Shown piece by piece: positions 53,266 through 63,196 of a stretch of 64,000 nt of DNA; positions within the stretch are counted from its first letter, which is position 1; the number at the start of each line of letters is the position of its first letter. The stretch comes from Diplonema papillatum. Its lineage: Eukaryota; Euglenozoa; Diplonemea; Diplonemida; Diplonemidae. The notes below the pieces were generated by a model. The model saw only the letters and a program-made list of their open reading frames with translations. It ran no database searches and was not told where the DNA came from. The translations under genes and the position numbers were made by a program. Location: NCBI GenBank assembly GCA_030068145.1, contig JAPJBO010000503.1:1-64000 (forward strand), in the 5' to 3' direction.

Positions 53266-53572
53266 AGCGTCTTACGGCCGCCTCCGAAACAGTTACGTAC
53301 GAGAGCTGCTGCATTGCTAGATGCCCGCAGTGTTGAAGACCTGACACCACGAAGAACTGAAGGATGTCCCTGTTCTGAGGGACTCAAAACACTGGAAGTG
53401 CGAAGTGGCTTGAGTAAACATTACATATTAAGCAGGTGGTGCAATGGATGCGCGGCAGATACGAAGCTTTGTCACAAACGTTTACCCGCAGTTGGACCAT
53501 CGACGACCGGTTCTTGTCGGTTTGGCCTGCCCGACCCAAAGCCTCGGATTGACGCCTAGCAAAATATGTGAC

Positions 53573-53825
53573 GATGCCAAACCCCCCCCCCTCCCCTTTG
53601 CACTAATAAAATACTTTTCGACGTCCCCCCTTACTGGCCCCGAAACCCATCTGGGCCCACTTGTGTGCCTTCTGAGGCCCCTTTACCTCCACAAAACCCG
53701 TCGAAAACCGTTTAGGGCCCGTTTTCGGCCGCACAGACAGGGTTTCGGGGGCTGGCATACAGTATAGGATGACGTCAAAAAATGTTTTATTAGTGCAAAG
53801 GGGAGGGGGGGGGGGGGTTGGCATC
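53573..53825. mobile_element. 253-bp foldback MITE-like element
   Basis: The left arm GATGCCAAACCCC...CTTTGCACTAATAAAA...GACGTC (53573-53625) and the right arm (53771-53825) are reverse complements over about 53 bp with small C-run length differences. The about 145-bp centre has no coding capacity. A flanking duplication is not evident. 53826-54260 has nothing recognised. Confidence 0.8.
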
Positions 53826-54264
53826 TTATCATAATATATTATGTTGTCAGCGGAGAACAAAACAAAACCACGCATCCCTTTGCTCTGGCCAAGCAGCCGG
53901 ACAACGCCAGTGGGTCCTCCCACAATAACCACTTCCCCCCCCCATGCATGCACCTCACAACTTGCTCCGCTCCTCCCCTCTACGTGTAGCTGCTTTCCAG
54001 TAGCTCCTTATCACAGTCTTTGTTGTCGCTGCTGTCAGAAAGTCCTACTTTTGTTTCTGGATGCACAGCACCAAAAGGCGAACTCTTCCACTTCTTCATA
54101 CCTACCAGTACTGTGGTAGCGAAGAGCCAGTTTCACTTTTAGCCCCATATTGCGGGGTCACGGTGTAGCGGCCCAATGTTGGTCGGAAGTCGGCTTCGTT
54201 TGCTTTCTTTGAAAGTTTTGTTGCAAATCATCTTTCAAATGCGCGCAAGACTCAAAAACACCTC

Positions 54265-54497
54265 AAAACACCGGCTTCTTAATACACGAAACAGTCTACA
54301 CAAGAACGAACCGGATGCGGCGGCTTTGTCGGGCTGAACTTGGTGGAGAAGCTGCTCGTGGCGGGATGGCGGGTCGTCGGGTACGACGTGTCGAGCCGGT
54401 CGCTGCCGCTGCTGCGGGCTTTCCCGAATAACGACCGCTTCTCGTTCGTGCAGGGCGACATGGTCGACCGCACCGCGCTCGCCGACGGCAAACCGGA
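54265..54497 (+). pseudogene. partial duplicate of the SDR gene 5' end
   Basis: ACCGGATGCGGCGGCTTTGT through CTCGCCGACG matches 54809-54980 almost perfectly; just upstream, AATACACGAAACAGTC matches 54686-54701. The intervening about 90 bp of the parent (after CACAAGAA) is deleted, and after GACGG the copy diverges. Confidence 0.88.
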
Positions 54498-54795
54498 GGC
54501 AGCGGGGCTCCACGTGTTTGAAAACGCACCTCCTTCGTAGAATATACTCGAGTGGCGAATCCCGAACCGAAATTCACTCTGAAGGGGAAAAACAGTACAA
54601 CCTCGTTTCGACGAACTCTCAATCTAGAAAGCAGACAGCGATGCACGGTGCTCACTCTTACCGGCGACTCAAAAGCACCGACTTTTAATACACGAAACAG
54701 TCGTTCACATTGTAACACAAGAAGGAAAAAGAAAGACAAACGGCGAGGTTGAAGACGAAAACAGAGAACGCGACAGTTCCAACCTGGCTCGCCCC

Positions 54796-55941
54796 TTGGC
54801 CGTGGTCACCGGATGCGGCGGCTTTGTCGGGCTGAACTTGGTGGAGAAGCTCCTCGGGGCGGGATGGCGGGTCGTCGGGTACGACGTGTCGAGCCGATCG
54901 CTGCCGCTGCTGCGGGCTTTCCCGAATAACGACCGCTTCTCGTTCGTGCAGGGCGACATGGTTGACCGCACCGCGCTCGCCGACGCGACGCCGGAGAAGG
55001 CCGACTACTTCTTCCACCTGGCGTCGAACACCGCCGTCCGCAAAGAAGGCGACTCCCTGCAGAACCAGGTCAACATCCGGGGCACGGAGAACGCGGTGTC
55101 CGTCTGCCAGGAAAAGCAGATAGGCCGCTTCATGCTGACGTCGAGCATCGCCGTTTACTTCCCGGCCACGCACGAGTACGAGGGGTGGCTGCCCCCTAAG
55201 CGGAAGCGGGTCATCCTGACCGAGGAATCGCAGAAATCTCCCGACGACTTCTGGGTCAATTACTGCCGAACGAAGGCTCTGCAGGAAAAGATCGTCCAGG
55301 CTTCGGACCTTGACTTCGTCATCCTGCAGCCGTCGGACATCGTAGGGCGGTACGACGACCGGAGCTGGGGAAGGCTGGTGCGGATGATGGCGGACTGCAG
55401 GCTCGTAGGGGTGCCGAAGACGAAGCTGAACTTCGTGAATGTCGTGGACGTGGTAGAGGGGCACTTCAAAGCGGCGGTGCAAGGGAAGCCGCGGGAGACG
55501 TACATCCTCGGGGGGACCCCTTTTGAGACGACGGAGCTCATATCGGAGATGATGTGCAACGTCCGCCGGATCATCGGCAGCGCGCCTTGCACCCCGAAGG
55601 CGGTGCCTTTGCTGCTCCTGTCGTTCCTGGGCTGCGTGCAGGACTGGCTTGACGACGACCCACTCGCGGAAACGTGCAACACACCGGAGGCGGACAAGAG
55701 CTTCCCGCGGGAAACCATCTTCCTGCTCTCGTCGCAGCACACGACGTCGTCCGAGAAGGCCCGCAGGGCCTTCGGCTACCAAGCGACCGACCACAAAGGC
55801 GTCGTGCTGGCCATCCGAGAAATGGCGGATTACGCCCTCGCCCACCACGGGCAAATCACGGCGCCGACCAACCAGATAGCCCGACTCCGCAAGCACTACC
55901 ATCTGACGAAGCAGCAGGTCCGCAAGCTGCTGTCCGTGTGA
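54796..55941 (+). CDS. extended SDR family NAD(P)-dependent epimerase/dehydratase-like enzyme
   Basis: About 382 residues. The Rossmann signature V-T-G-C-G-G-F-V-G opens the protein. D30-V-S-S follows the second strand, suggesting NAD-type specificity. F-F-H-L-A-S, L-T-S-S (catalytic Ser) and Y156-C-R-T-K160 complete the S-Y-K set of 3-beta-HSD/dihydroflavonol-reductase-like enzymes. A 20-residue hydrophobic patch near L-L-L-L-S-F-L-G-C may be membrane-facing. It should oxidise or reduce a hydroxy/keto group on an unidentified substrate. No ATG is near: the frame is open upstream to about 54700 through a Glu/Lys-rich stretch, so the initiator is on an unidentified upstream exon or initiation is non-AUG. 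Stop TGA at 55939-55941. Confidence 0.9.
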   Translation: MAVVTGCGGFVGLNLVEKLLGAGWRVVGYDVSSRSLPLLRAFPNNDRFSFVQGDMVDRTALADATPEKADYFFHLASNTAVRKEGDSLQNQVNIRGTENAVSVCQEKQIGRFMLTSSIAVYFPATHEYEGWLPPKRKRVILTEESQKSPDDFWVNYCRTKALQEKIVQASDLDFVILQPSDIVGRYDDRSWGRLVRMMADCRLVGVPKTKLNFVNVVDVVEGHFKAAVQGKPRETYILGGTPFETTELISEMMCNVRRIIGSAPCTPKAVPLLLLSFLGCVQDWLDDDPLAETCNTPEADKSFPRETIFLLSSQHTTSSEKARRAFGYQATDHKGVVLAIREMADYALAHHGQITAPTNQIARLRKHYHLTKQQVRKLLSV

Positions 55942-56389
55942 GGAACACACCGGCGCGCATGCATCCTGCTTGCGCGCCCGGCTTCTTTGCACTCCCGAAC
56001 GACTGGCGAAGGCGGCTAGCCCGCCACACTGAGAGGAGGCGGCAAACGGCTTTGCAACCCATCTTCGTTCTCTTCGCATCCTACGGTGTCTTCTGAATAG
56101 GCCCGCAGAGACTGAGGTTTCCAAGCTACCATGGCATCGTGCTTCGCCTTCTGTGAGATAGTTCTCACTCGTTTGTATGTGAAGATTGCTCAGTTTCTTG
56201 TTCCAGACCTGCTCCGGAGCTAGAACGATACATACTATTACGACGACCGCACCGGCTTTGTCCACGGTGCTTGCTTCTGAATGCCAGGGGGCATCTCAGA
56301 GTACGTCCGGCGCTTGTTCGCTACGTCGTTTTCTGTAACCCTCCCTTCCCCCCTCCCCGTTTTTTATTCGTTTTTGCCTCTTTTTCCTT

Positions 56390-56480
56390 TTTTTTTTAAA
56401 TAAGCGCCCTGCGTTGGAGGAAATACTAGAGGTGGCCGCCCGTTGCAAATTGTAAGTGCAGTGTGGTCCTCACTAGCCGT
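56390..56480 (-). mobile_element. diverged SINE-like fragment
   Basis: A T run, then AAATAAGCGCCCTGCGTTGG and AAATACTAGAGGTGGCCGCC, recall the SINE-like family. 55942-56389 and 56481-57190 show nothing else. Confidence 0.5.
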
Positions 56481-57195
56481 GCTGGTGACGCTAACCAACC
56501 GAGAAAGCGTGCTGTTTCCCTGAGACCAACAGGTCAAAAATCTGGGCTCAGGAGGCACCTCCGATTATTTCCTGTTCTCTCTCTTACTCTTACTCCTAGC
56601 TCTGCTCCATTTTTAACCTAACAACTCTTTTCGGTTTTCTTTCTCCTCCTTGCCTCAGTTGCGGTAAAGCTGAAACTTTGGGTCCAGGTAGTTTAAACGC
56701 TTCCTTCGACCCCTCAAAGGTCAACTGCTGTTGAAAGAATGTTTAAAAAAGGCAGCTGGTCCCAACGATCTCCAGTGTCATTGCAGCGATTTACCCAGAG
56801 AGACACAGACGAGAGGGGTTCCTCTTGGGGGGCTCGTAATTGCAGGCTTCAACCTTTCGCGACCAAGATCGAAACAGCCGGATTTGCCGCGGGCGGGGCT
56901 TTTTGGGTCCTGGGAAAGGAAGTGAAACAAGGCCGCGCGCCCTGTATTTTGACGACTACTGCTGATCCTGGTCGGTACGTTACCAGAGCCTTCTAGAGGC
57001 AGTTTGATTCTTGCTTTTTGTTTTTCTCGCGAAAGGGGGGAGGGATCGGTTCTGCTTTGCGGTTTTCGACTCCCGCAATTCGAAGCAAACTGAAGAGCTT
57101 ACGATCCAGTTCACGGGTGGAGGAGTATGTGTACCCATCTTGACCGTGTCAACATCGTGCTGTGTGGTCACTCTCCATCCGCAGAGGAGGAAGAC

Positions 57196-57350
57196 GTGTA
57201 CCACGCGCTGCTCGGGTCGACATGCCATTTGGAGACACTATAAATAGTCTTATGCAGGGGATAAATTGGGCTGTGGGCGCATTCTGGGCGTTTACAACAT
57301 CTCAAGGGTTTTCTGCAAGAGGATGTAAAAGACTTCTAAAAGAGGGCTAG
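57196..57350 (+). repeat. dispersed repeat, TGCCATTTGGAGACA family, copy 1
   Basis: Shares ATGCCATTTGGAGACA, GGGCGTTTACAACATCTCAA and GACTTCT-AAAGAGGGCTA with 57745-57935 in the same orientation. Confidence 0.8.
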
Positions 57351-57744
57351 CAACGTGGCTAGTCACCTGCGTCGTCCGGACAGGAGGGCCACATCAGACG
57401 CAGAGGCCTAGTCAAGTACTCTCTTCACACAATCGCATACCTTTCCCAGCAACAAATGCCCTGGTTGAAGAATGAAAGAAGGCGCCGCCATTCTGCAACG
57501 CTGGGTCCTCGACCCGAAAAGCATAAGGTCGGCTCCTGCTGCAACAACGCCTGGGCACGCCTCGGCCCAGTACCCCCCCCTCCCCCAACTCTACTCAGAG
57601 AATCCGGGCTGCGAGATATGAACCTGCGAGTTTGGCTGGCCCACCCTTCATTGACGCGGCATGTGAAGTCCTTCAAACACGTCTCTTTTCATCTAGCTAT
57701 TTGCTTTCGTGGTGATATACTCGGACAACGCAGAAGAAAAGAAA

Positions 57745-57935
57745 GAAGGATCCTCTACCACGCTCGGGTCGATATGCCATTTGGAGACATATACGTAGTC
57801 TTACGCAGGGTATACATTGGGCCGTGGGCGCATTTTGGGCGTTTACAACATCTCAAGGGTTTTCCGCAATGTAGCCAGAAGTCCTACAGCAAGTGAGAAG
57901 ATGCAAAAGACTTCTCAAAGAGGGCTACAAGTCCC
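57745..57935 (+). repeat. dispersed repeat, TGCCATTTGGAGACA family, copy 2
   Basis: See 57196-57350; this copy has a 15-20 bp insertion before the shared CAAAAGACTTCT. Confidence 0.8.
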
Positions 57936-58380
57936 TGGGTACGTGGTAAGAGTTGAAGCTTGCGTTCAAAACCTCAAGCATCCGCTTGCTTCTTCGCTGG
58001 GAACTTGCCAGGACCACACACACTGACTGCGAGATCACAAAAACGAAGTATCCTAGGTCTAGGTCGAGGGACGCAACGTCGGAGCATTTTGTTTTTAGAT
58101 AAAAACGCGGCGAAAGCTTCCGCTTCTTTTCTTTTCGGATCTCGGTTCCGGAGTAGTGCTTCCAGTCCTTCCGCCGGCGGCCAGAGCTCAAGAGAGAAAA
58201 AGAACAAGAAGAAGGAAGCGTCATGTTCCTCCGTTTGCGCCCTACTTCCTGCAGCTGCCGCGGCGGTTACGTTGATTATCTCAGTATCCACTGCGACAGG
58301 GCCGCGGTTCGCATCGCGCCTCCGATGTAACGACTTCAGCCCGCCTTCGAATCACGGGATAGTAGTGAAGCAAAACAAAA

Positions 58381-58465
58381 CATTTCTCTCCGTGCACGAA
58401 AACGCGGGCCCCGGGGCGCCGCGGGTGCCGCAGTGGAAACGGCCGGGTTCGTCTCTTCAACCGAT
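58381..58465 (+). pseudogene. partial duplicate of the ABC transporter N-terminus
   Basis: GCACGAAAACGCGGGCCCCG, GGCGCCGCGGGTGCCG and GTGGAAACGGCCGGGTTC match 58861-58920, about 465 bp downstream; a one-base change in spacing after the V-P codons shifts the frame. Confidence 0.85.
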
Positions 58466-58759
58466 GAAGTGCCGGCGAGAGTTTAAATCGAGCGAGCTTA
58501 CTACACGAGACAGAACTAAGGAGCACACAAGTCAGTCATCACCCGACCAGCCGGGCAGAATTGTGAAAATATCATAAAAAACCAGGAACTGGGAAAACTG
58601 GGAACCAGGAAAACCTTGAAAACCCGGAATCGGGTCGGGAGTGACGGACAGAAACGCAGAACTTCCCGAAAGAAAGGCATCAGAACAAAAAGTCGAAGCA
58701 ACGCAAAAACAAAAACAAAAACAAGAAACCTCGCCGTCGTCGTCCTCCTGCCATTCTGT

Positions 58760-61700
58760 ATGACAGTTGCGAGTCTGCCGTATGCGGCAAACGAACCGGC
58801 AGCGGACCTCGACGGGTCGTCATCGGAAGTGATTAATGAAGGCCCGGTCGCAATCTCTCTGCACGAAAATGCGGGCCTCGGGGCGCCGCGGGTGCCGGCG
58901 GTGGAAACGGCCGGGTTCATCTCGTGGATGATGGTCGACTTCATCCAGCCGATGCTGCAGCTCGCCAGGGAGAACCGGTTGGGGCTCGACAACGTCGACC
59001 CCCTCCCTGAGCGGGACCGGGCGCGTGCGCAGGTCGATGCCTTCCACGTGGTCTGGGACGAGCGGAAGGCGCAGGTGACCGAGCAGGGCTTCCACGACAC
59101 GCTCGCCGCCCTCGAAGCCGTCGACAAGAAGGAGATGCTCCTCAAGAAGGCGGACGACCCGTGGCAGATCATCCGTTCCCGCGTGCAGGCAGGCGAATAC
59201 ACCAACTACAAGGACCTCCAGCGGTTCCAGGAAGACGTGAACAGAATTGTGTTGATGCCGCCGTACCGTGCGTTGGCGCCCAAGTGCACCAGGTGCAAAG
59301 CCGGTCTATGCCCGCTGCCCGACGGTATTCCAGAGCTGGCGAGTCTGCCGCCGTGCGAGGAGCCGCACCGCAAGCTGCGGTGGCTGATGATGAACTTCCG
59401 GAGGGTGATCCGCAAGCCGCAGCCGAACCTCATCTCGACGCTCCTCCGCGTGCACAAAAGGGACATCTTGAAGGGGTTGACCTTCGGCTTGTTCCAGGCG
59501 ATCACCCCGTTCGTGCCCATCGTGCTGCTTCCCTTCGTGAACGACAGCCTGATCCCGGAAGACAACGGAGTAGAGCTCGAGACGAAGACGCCGTACTGGT
59601 ACACGTTCATCTACGCCGCGATTGTGTTGGTAGCCATCTCTTTGATGGGGTTCATGATGAAGCTCACGTTCGAGACGACGGCGACCGTATCGAGCCGGAT
59701 CCGAGGCTGCCTCGCAACCGAGCTGCTGCACAAGGCCCTCCGGATCTCGCAGGGTGGCTGGCACTCGGCGGGCGGCCACGCCGCGATCTTCACGCTGCTG
59801 CACTCCGACATCGAGCGCATGTTCCAGACCTCGTGGAACCTCATGGGGAACATCCTGTTCATCCCGACGCAGACGATCATCGCCCTCGGGTACCTGTTCT
59901 ACGTCATGTCGTGGCCCACGGTCGCAGGGCTCGTCGTGTTTTTGTTCCTCACCCCGTACAACACGTACTGCGCGCTCTCGTTCCAGCTTCTACTGGCGGA
60001 GCGGATGTTCTCGGCCGACGGCCGGACGCGGGCGGTGCACGAGCTCATCGAAAACATCCGCGGCGTGAAGTTCTACCAGTGGGAGGAGCAGTACTACCAG
60101 AAGATCATCGACCTGCGCCTAGCCGAGGCACGCATCGTGCGGCTGGTGATGAAGGCGATGGCCAAAATGCTCAGCTTCTCGGCGTTCGCGCCCATCCTGT
60201 TCCAAGCCGTCGTCCTCATCGTCTACGCAGCATGGGACGAGGAAGGCCTCACCGCCTCGAAGGTGTACGAATCCCTCTCGCTGACCTACGTCATCCGCAG
60301 CAGCTTCATGGCCATCCCGTTTTTGTGCACGGCACTCATGCAGTTCTACGTCGGGTTGTCCCGCGTGCAGGACTACTTGGTCAGGGAGGAAGGCGACGCG
60401 AGGCAGCCCGCCATCTGCGACAGGGCCATCCGCATCGAGAACGCGAGCTTCGGCTGGGTTGCCGGCAAGAACGTGCTGGAAAACGTCAACCTGAGCGTGA
60501 AGCCCGGCGAGTTTGTGATGGTCGTCGGCAAGGTCGGCACCGGCAAGTCGACGCTGCTGTCGGGGCTCCTGCAGGAGGTCGCTGTCAGCTCCGGGACGAC
60601 CCACGTCGGCGGCCGCGTCGCGTACTGCCCGCAGCAGCCGTGGATCTTCAGCGGCACCATCAGGGACAACGTCGAGTGGGCCTGCGTCGACGAGAGGGCG
60701 AAGAGCGAGGAGAGGTACCGCAGCTCGATTGCAAACGTTGCGCTGCTGCCGGACCTTCGGAAGCAGCTGCCGGATGGCGACGCGACGACGATCGGGGAGA
60801 AGGGTACAAACATTTCAGGCGGGCAGAAAGCGCGGGTGTCCCTGTCCCGCGCCCTGTACAGCGACTGCGAAGTGTACTTGTTGGACGACGTGCTCTCCGC
60901 CGTCGACGCCTACGTCGGCGCCCACATCTTTCACCACGCCCTCCTCGGGCAGCTCACCGGCAAGACGCGGCTGCTGGCGACCAACCAGATGCAGTTCCTG
61001 CCCTTCGCCGACCGCGTGTTCTCCATCGAGCCCGTCGGCGACAACGGCGCGCACACCCTCGTCGAAGTCAACGCCGCGGATCCGTCGTCCTTCGACAAAG
61101 CCTCGCACTTCTACCAGCTGCACGCGGAGCACGTCCGGCAGCAGGACCTCGCGAAGGAAAAACGAACGAAGCAGCACCCCGCGTGCGACCCCCTGCAAAC
61201 GTACCCGAACACCGGCGGCGGGGACGCCGACGGACAAGCACCGCAGCTTGCCGTCGACGGGCAGGTGGCCGCAGGGGATCCGAGGGCGTTGAGTGTCACG
61301 GTTGTTGACATGAACGGGGATTCGCGGCACGGGGCCGAGGCTGCGTTCAAAGCGGGGGGGTACAGCGCGACGAAGCTGGTGGTCGACGAAGGCGTCGAGG
61401 AAGGGATCGTGACGTGGAAGACGTACGTCATCTTCTTCAGCTACTTCGGCGGCGCCGCGTACTGGGTCTTCATTGTGTTCTGCCACGTGTACGCGAACGC
61501 GGTTGATAAGTTCGCGCAGGTGTGGATTGGGTGGTACGCCGACCGAGACAGCGCGCAGCAATACGCGGCCTGGGAGCGGCGTGAGGTGCTCACGGGGCAG
61601 TCCACCGTTTTTTGGTTCGGGATCTACATTGCGATCGCGTTCACCGGCATGGCGTTCATCCTCTTCCGGGAGCAATGCTTTGCCACCGGCGCTGCGAAAC

Positions 61701-63196
61701 CGGTTGTTCGGTTGTATTCAGACCTCCTCACCGCCGTCCTCGACAGCCCTCTGCAGTTCTTCGACACGACGCCGGTCGGGCGGATCCTGACGCGGTTTTT
61801 GAATGACTGGGAGACGGTCGACTACCAAATCCCGCTGTTTGCGGCGCAGTTCTTCATCCAGGCCGGGCTCATGGTCGCGGCCCTGCTCGTTGTCGCGATG
61901 ACGATCCCGTACTTCGCCGGCATGCTGCTGCCCGTCGGCGCCGCGTTGTACTACATTCTGCACCGAAACCGCGCGTCCCTGCACCTTCGCCGGCTGTTCA
62001 ACGTCACGAAGTCGCCGGTCTCCGAGGTATTCGCCGAGAACCTGCGGGGGCTCGATTCGATCAGAGCGTACGGGATGCAAAACACGGTGGTCCTCGCCCA
62101 GGAGGCGACGCTCGACGTGAACCACGCGTGCTTCATGGGCGAGCGGTATGCCTTTGAGTGGGTCCGGCTGCGGGTGAATCTGCTGGCGGCCGCGGTGCTG
62201 TGCAGCATCCTGCTCCTGCTCATCGTCGTCCGCGACGAGCTCACGTCGTCGACCCTCGGGCTGGTCATCTCGCAGGGCGTGTTCGTCGTCATTGTGGTCG
62301 CCCAGGCCTTCTTAATGCGGCAGCAGATGGACTTCTCGATGAACTCCGCAGAGCGCGTCATCGAATGGTGCCACCTCCCCTCCGAAGAGCCGAAGGACGC
62401 CTTCATCGACGCCCCGAAACCGCCGTCTGACTGGCCGACGGTCGGGCGCCTTGAGATCAAAAACATGAGCGTCAAGTACCGACCCGATTTGCCCCTCGCA
62501 ATCAAGAACCTGAACGTCGTCATCGAAGGCGGGTGGAAGGTCGGAATCGTCGGCCGGACGGGCGCCGGCAAAAGCACGGTGCTCAAAGCGTTGTTCCGGC
62601 TGATGAAGCCGGAGCCCGGGTTTTCCCTCGTCATGGACGGGTTCGACGCGACGCAGCTGCCGCTGCGGGAGCTGCGGAAGCTGTTCGCAATCATCCCGCA
62701 GGAGCCGGTGCTCTTCGCGAGCACCGTCCGGAAGAACATCGACCCGTTTGCTACTGTCGACGACGCGGAGCTGCGGCAGGCGGTCGAGCTGTGCCACCTG
62801 AGACCCGCGCTGCAGGAGCGCGCCGGCGCAGGCGGCGACCTGCTGGAAGTCGACGTTTCAGGCGATTCGCTGTCCATCGGCCAGCGGCAGATGCTCTGCC
62901 TGGCGCGCGCCCTCGTCATGAAGCGGAAGTTCCTCCTCCTCGACGAAGCCACCGCGTCCGTCGACGTGCACACGGACAAGCTCATCCAGGAGACGCTGCT
63001 GACCGCTTTCAAGGACTGCACAGTTCTCACCATCGCCCACAGGCTCAACACCATCACGCACAGCGACCGAATCATGGTCTTGCAGAGCAAGAACGGTGTA
63101 GGACAGCTCGCGCAGTTCGCCAGCTACGACGACTTGGTGGCAGACAAGCAGGGCGTCTTCTACCAGCTTGCCAAGGAGGCCAACCTCGTGCAATAA
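58760..63196 (+). CDS. ABCC (MRP)-type full ABC transporter
   Basis: 1478 residues from ATG 58760, single exon. It is an ATP-driven membrane exporter of the multidrug-resistance-protein subfamily, typically moving anionic or glutathione conjugates. Order: soluble N-terminus with the ABCC-like L-D-N-V-D-P-L-P; membrane domain 1 (about 215-520; P-F-V-P-I-V-L-L-P-F and other helices); NBD1 with Walker A G-K-V-G-T-G-K-S (about 589), signature I-S-G-G-Q and Walker B V-Y-L-L-D-D; a linker; membrane domain 2 (about 880-1170); NBD2 with Walker A G-R-T-G-A-G-K-S (about 1264), signature L-S-I-G-Q and Walker B L-L-L-D-E-A. NBD1 has Asp where NBD2 has the catalytic Glu, the usual ABCC asymmetry. There is no TMD0. 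The frame is open upstream of the ATG without another ATG. Stop TAA at 63194-63196. Confidence 0.96.
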   Translation: MTVASLPYAANEPAADLDGSSSEVINEGPVAISLHENAGLGAPRVPAVETAGFISWMMVDFIQPMLQLARENRLGLDNVDPLPERDRARAQVDAFHVVWDERKAQVTEQGFHDTLAALEAVDKKEMLLKKADDPWQIIRSRVQAGEYTNYKDLQRFQEDVNRIVLMPPYRALAPKCTRCKAGLCPLPDGIPELASLPPCEEPHRKLRWLMMNFRRVIRKPQPNLISTLLRVHKRDILKGLTFGLFQAITPFVPIVLLPFVNDSLIPEDNGVELETKTPYWYTFIYAAIVLVAISLMGFMMKLTFETTATVSSRIRGCLATELLHKALRISQGGWHSAGGHAAIFTLLHSDIERMFQTSWNLMGNILFIPTQTIIALGYLFYVMSWPTVAGLVVFLFLTPYNTYCALSFQLLLAERMFSADGRTRAVHELIENIRGVKFYQWEEQYYQKIIDLRLAEARIVRLVMKAMAKMLSFSAFAPILFQAVVLIVYAAWDEEGLTASKVYESLSLTYVIRSSFMAIPFLCTALMQFYVGLSRVQDYLVREEGDARQPAICDRAIRIENASFGWVAGKNVLENVNLSVKPGEFVMVVGKVGTGKSTLLSGLLQEVAVSSGTTHVGGRVAYCPQQPWIFSGTIRDNVEWACVDERAKSEERYRSSIANVALLPDLRKQLPDGDATTIGEKGTNISGGQKARVSLSRALYSDCEVYLLDDVLSAVDAYVGAHIFHHALLGQLTGKTRLLATNQMQFLPFADRVFSIEPVGDNGAHTLVEVNAADPSSFDKASHFYQLHAEHVRQQDLAKEKRTKQHPACDPLQTYPNTGGGDADGQAPQLAVDGQVAAGDPRALSVTVVDMNGDSRHGAEAAFKAGGYSATKLVVDEGVEEGIVTWKTYVIFFSYFGGAAYWVFIVFCHVYANAVDKFAQVWIGWYADRDSAQQYAAWERREVLTGQSTVFWFGIYIAIAFTGMAFILFREQCFATGAAKPVVRLYSDLLTAVLDSPLQFFDTTPVGRILTRFLNDWETVDYQIPLFAAQFFIQAGLMVAALLVVAMTIPYFAGMLLPVGAALYYILHRNRASLHLRRLFNVTKSPVSEVFAENLRGLDSIRAYGMQNTVVLAQEATLDVNHACFMGERYAFEWVRLRVNLLAAAVLCSILLLLIVVRDELTSSTLGLVISQGVFVVIVVAQAFLMRQQMDFSMNSAERVIEWCHLPSEEPKDAFIDAPKPPSDWPTVGRLEIKNMSVKYRPDLPLAIKNLNVVIEGGWKVGIVGRTGAGKSTVLKALFRLMKPEPGFSLVMDGFDATQLPLRELRKLFAIIPQEPVLFASTVRKNIDPFATVDDAELRQAVELCHLRPALQERAGAGGDLLEVDVSGDSLSIGQRQMLCLARALVMKRKFLLLDEATASVDVHTDKLIQETLLTAFKDCTVLTIAHRLNTITHSDRIMVLQSKNGVGQLAQFASYDDLVADKQGVFYQLAKEANLVQ

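Noticed and set aside
54685..56265. 526-residue minus-strand open frame
   Set aside because: Antisense of the SDR gene, whose sense product has intact Rossmann and Y-x3-K motifs.
59161..61308. 715-residue forward open frame overlapping the ABC gene
   Set aside because: Out-of-frame Arg/Pro/Ala-rich shadow of GC-rich codons; the ABC frame carries all Walker and signature motifs.
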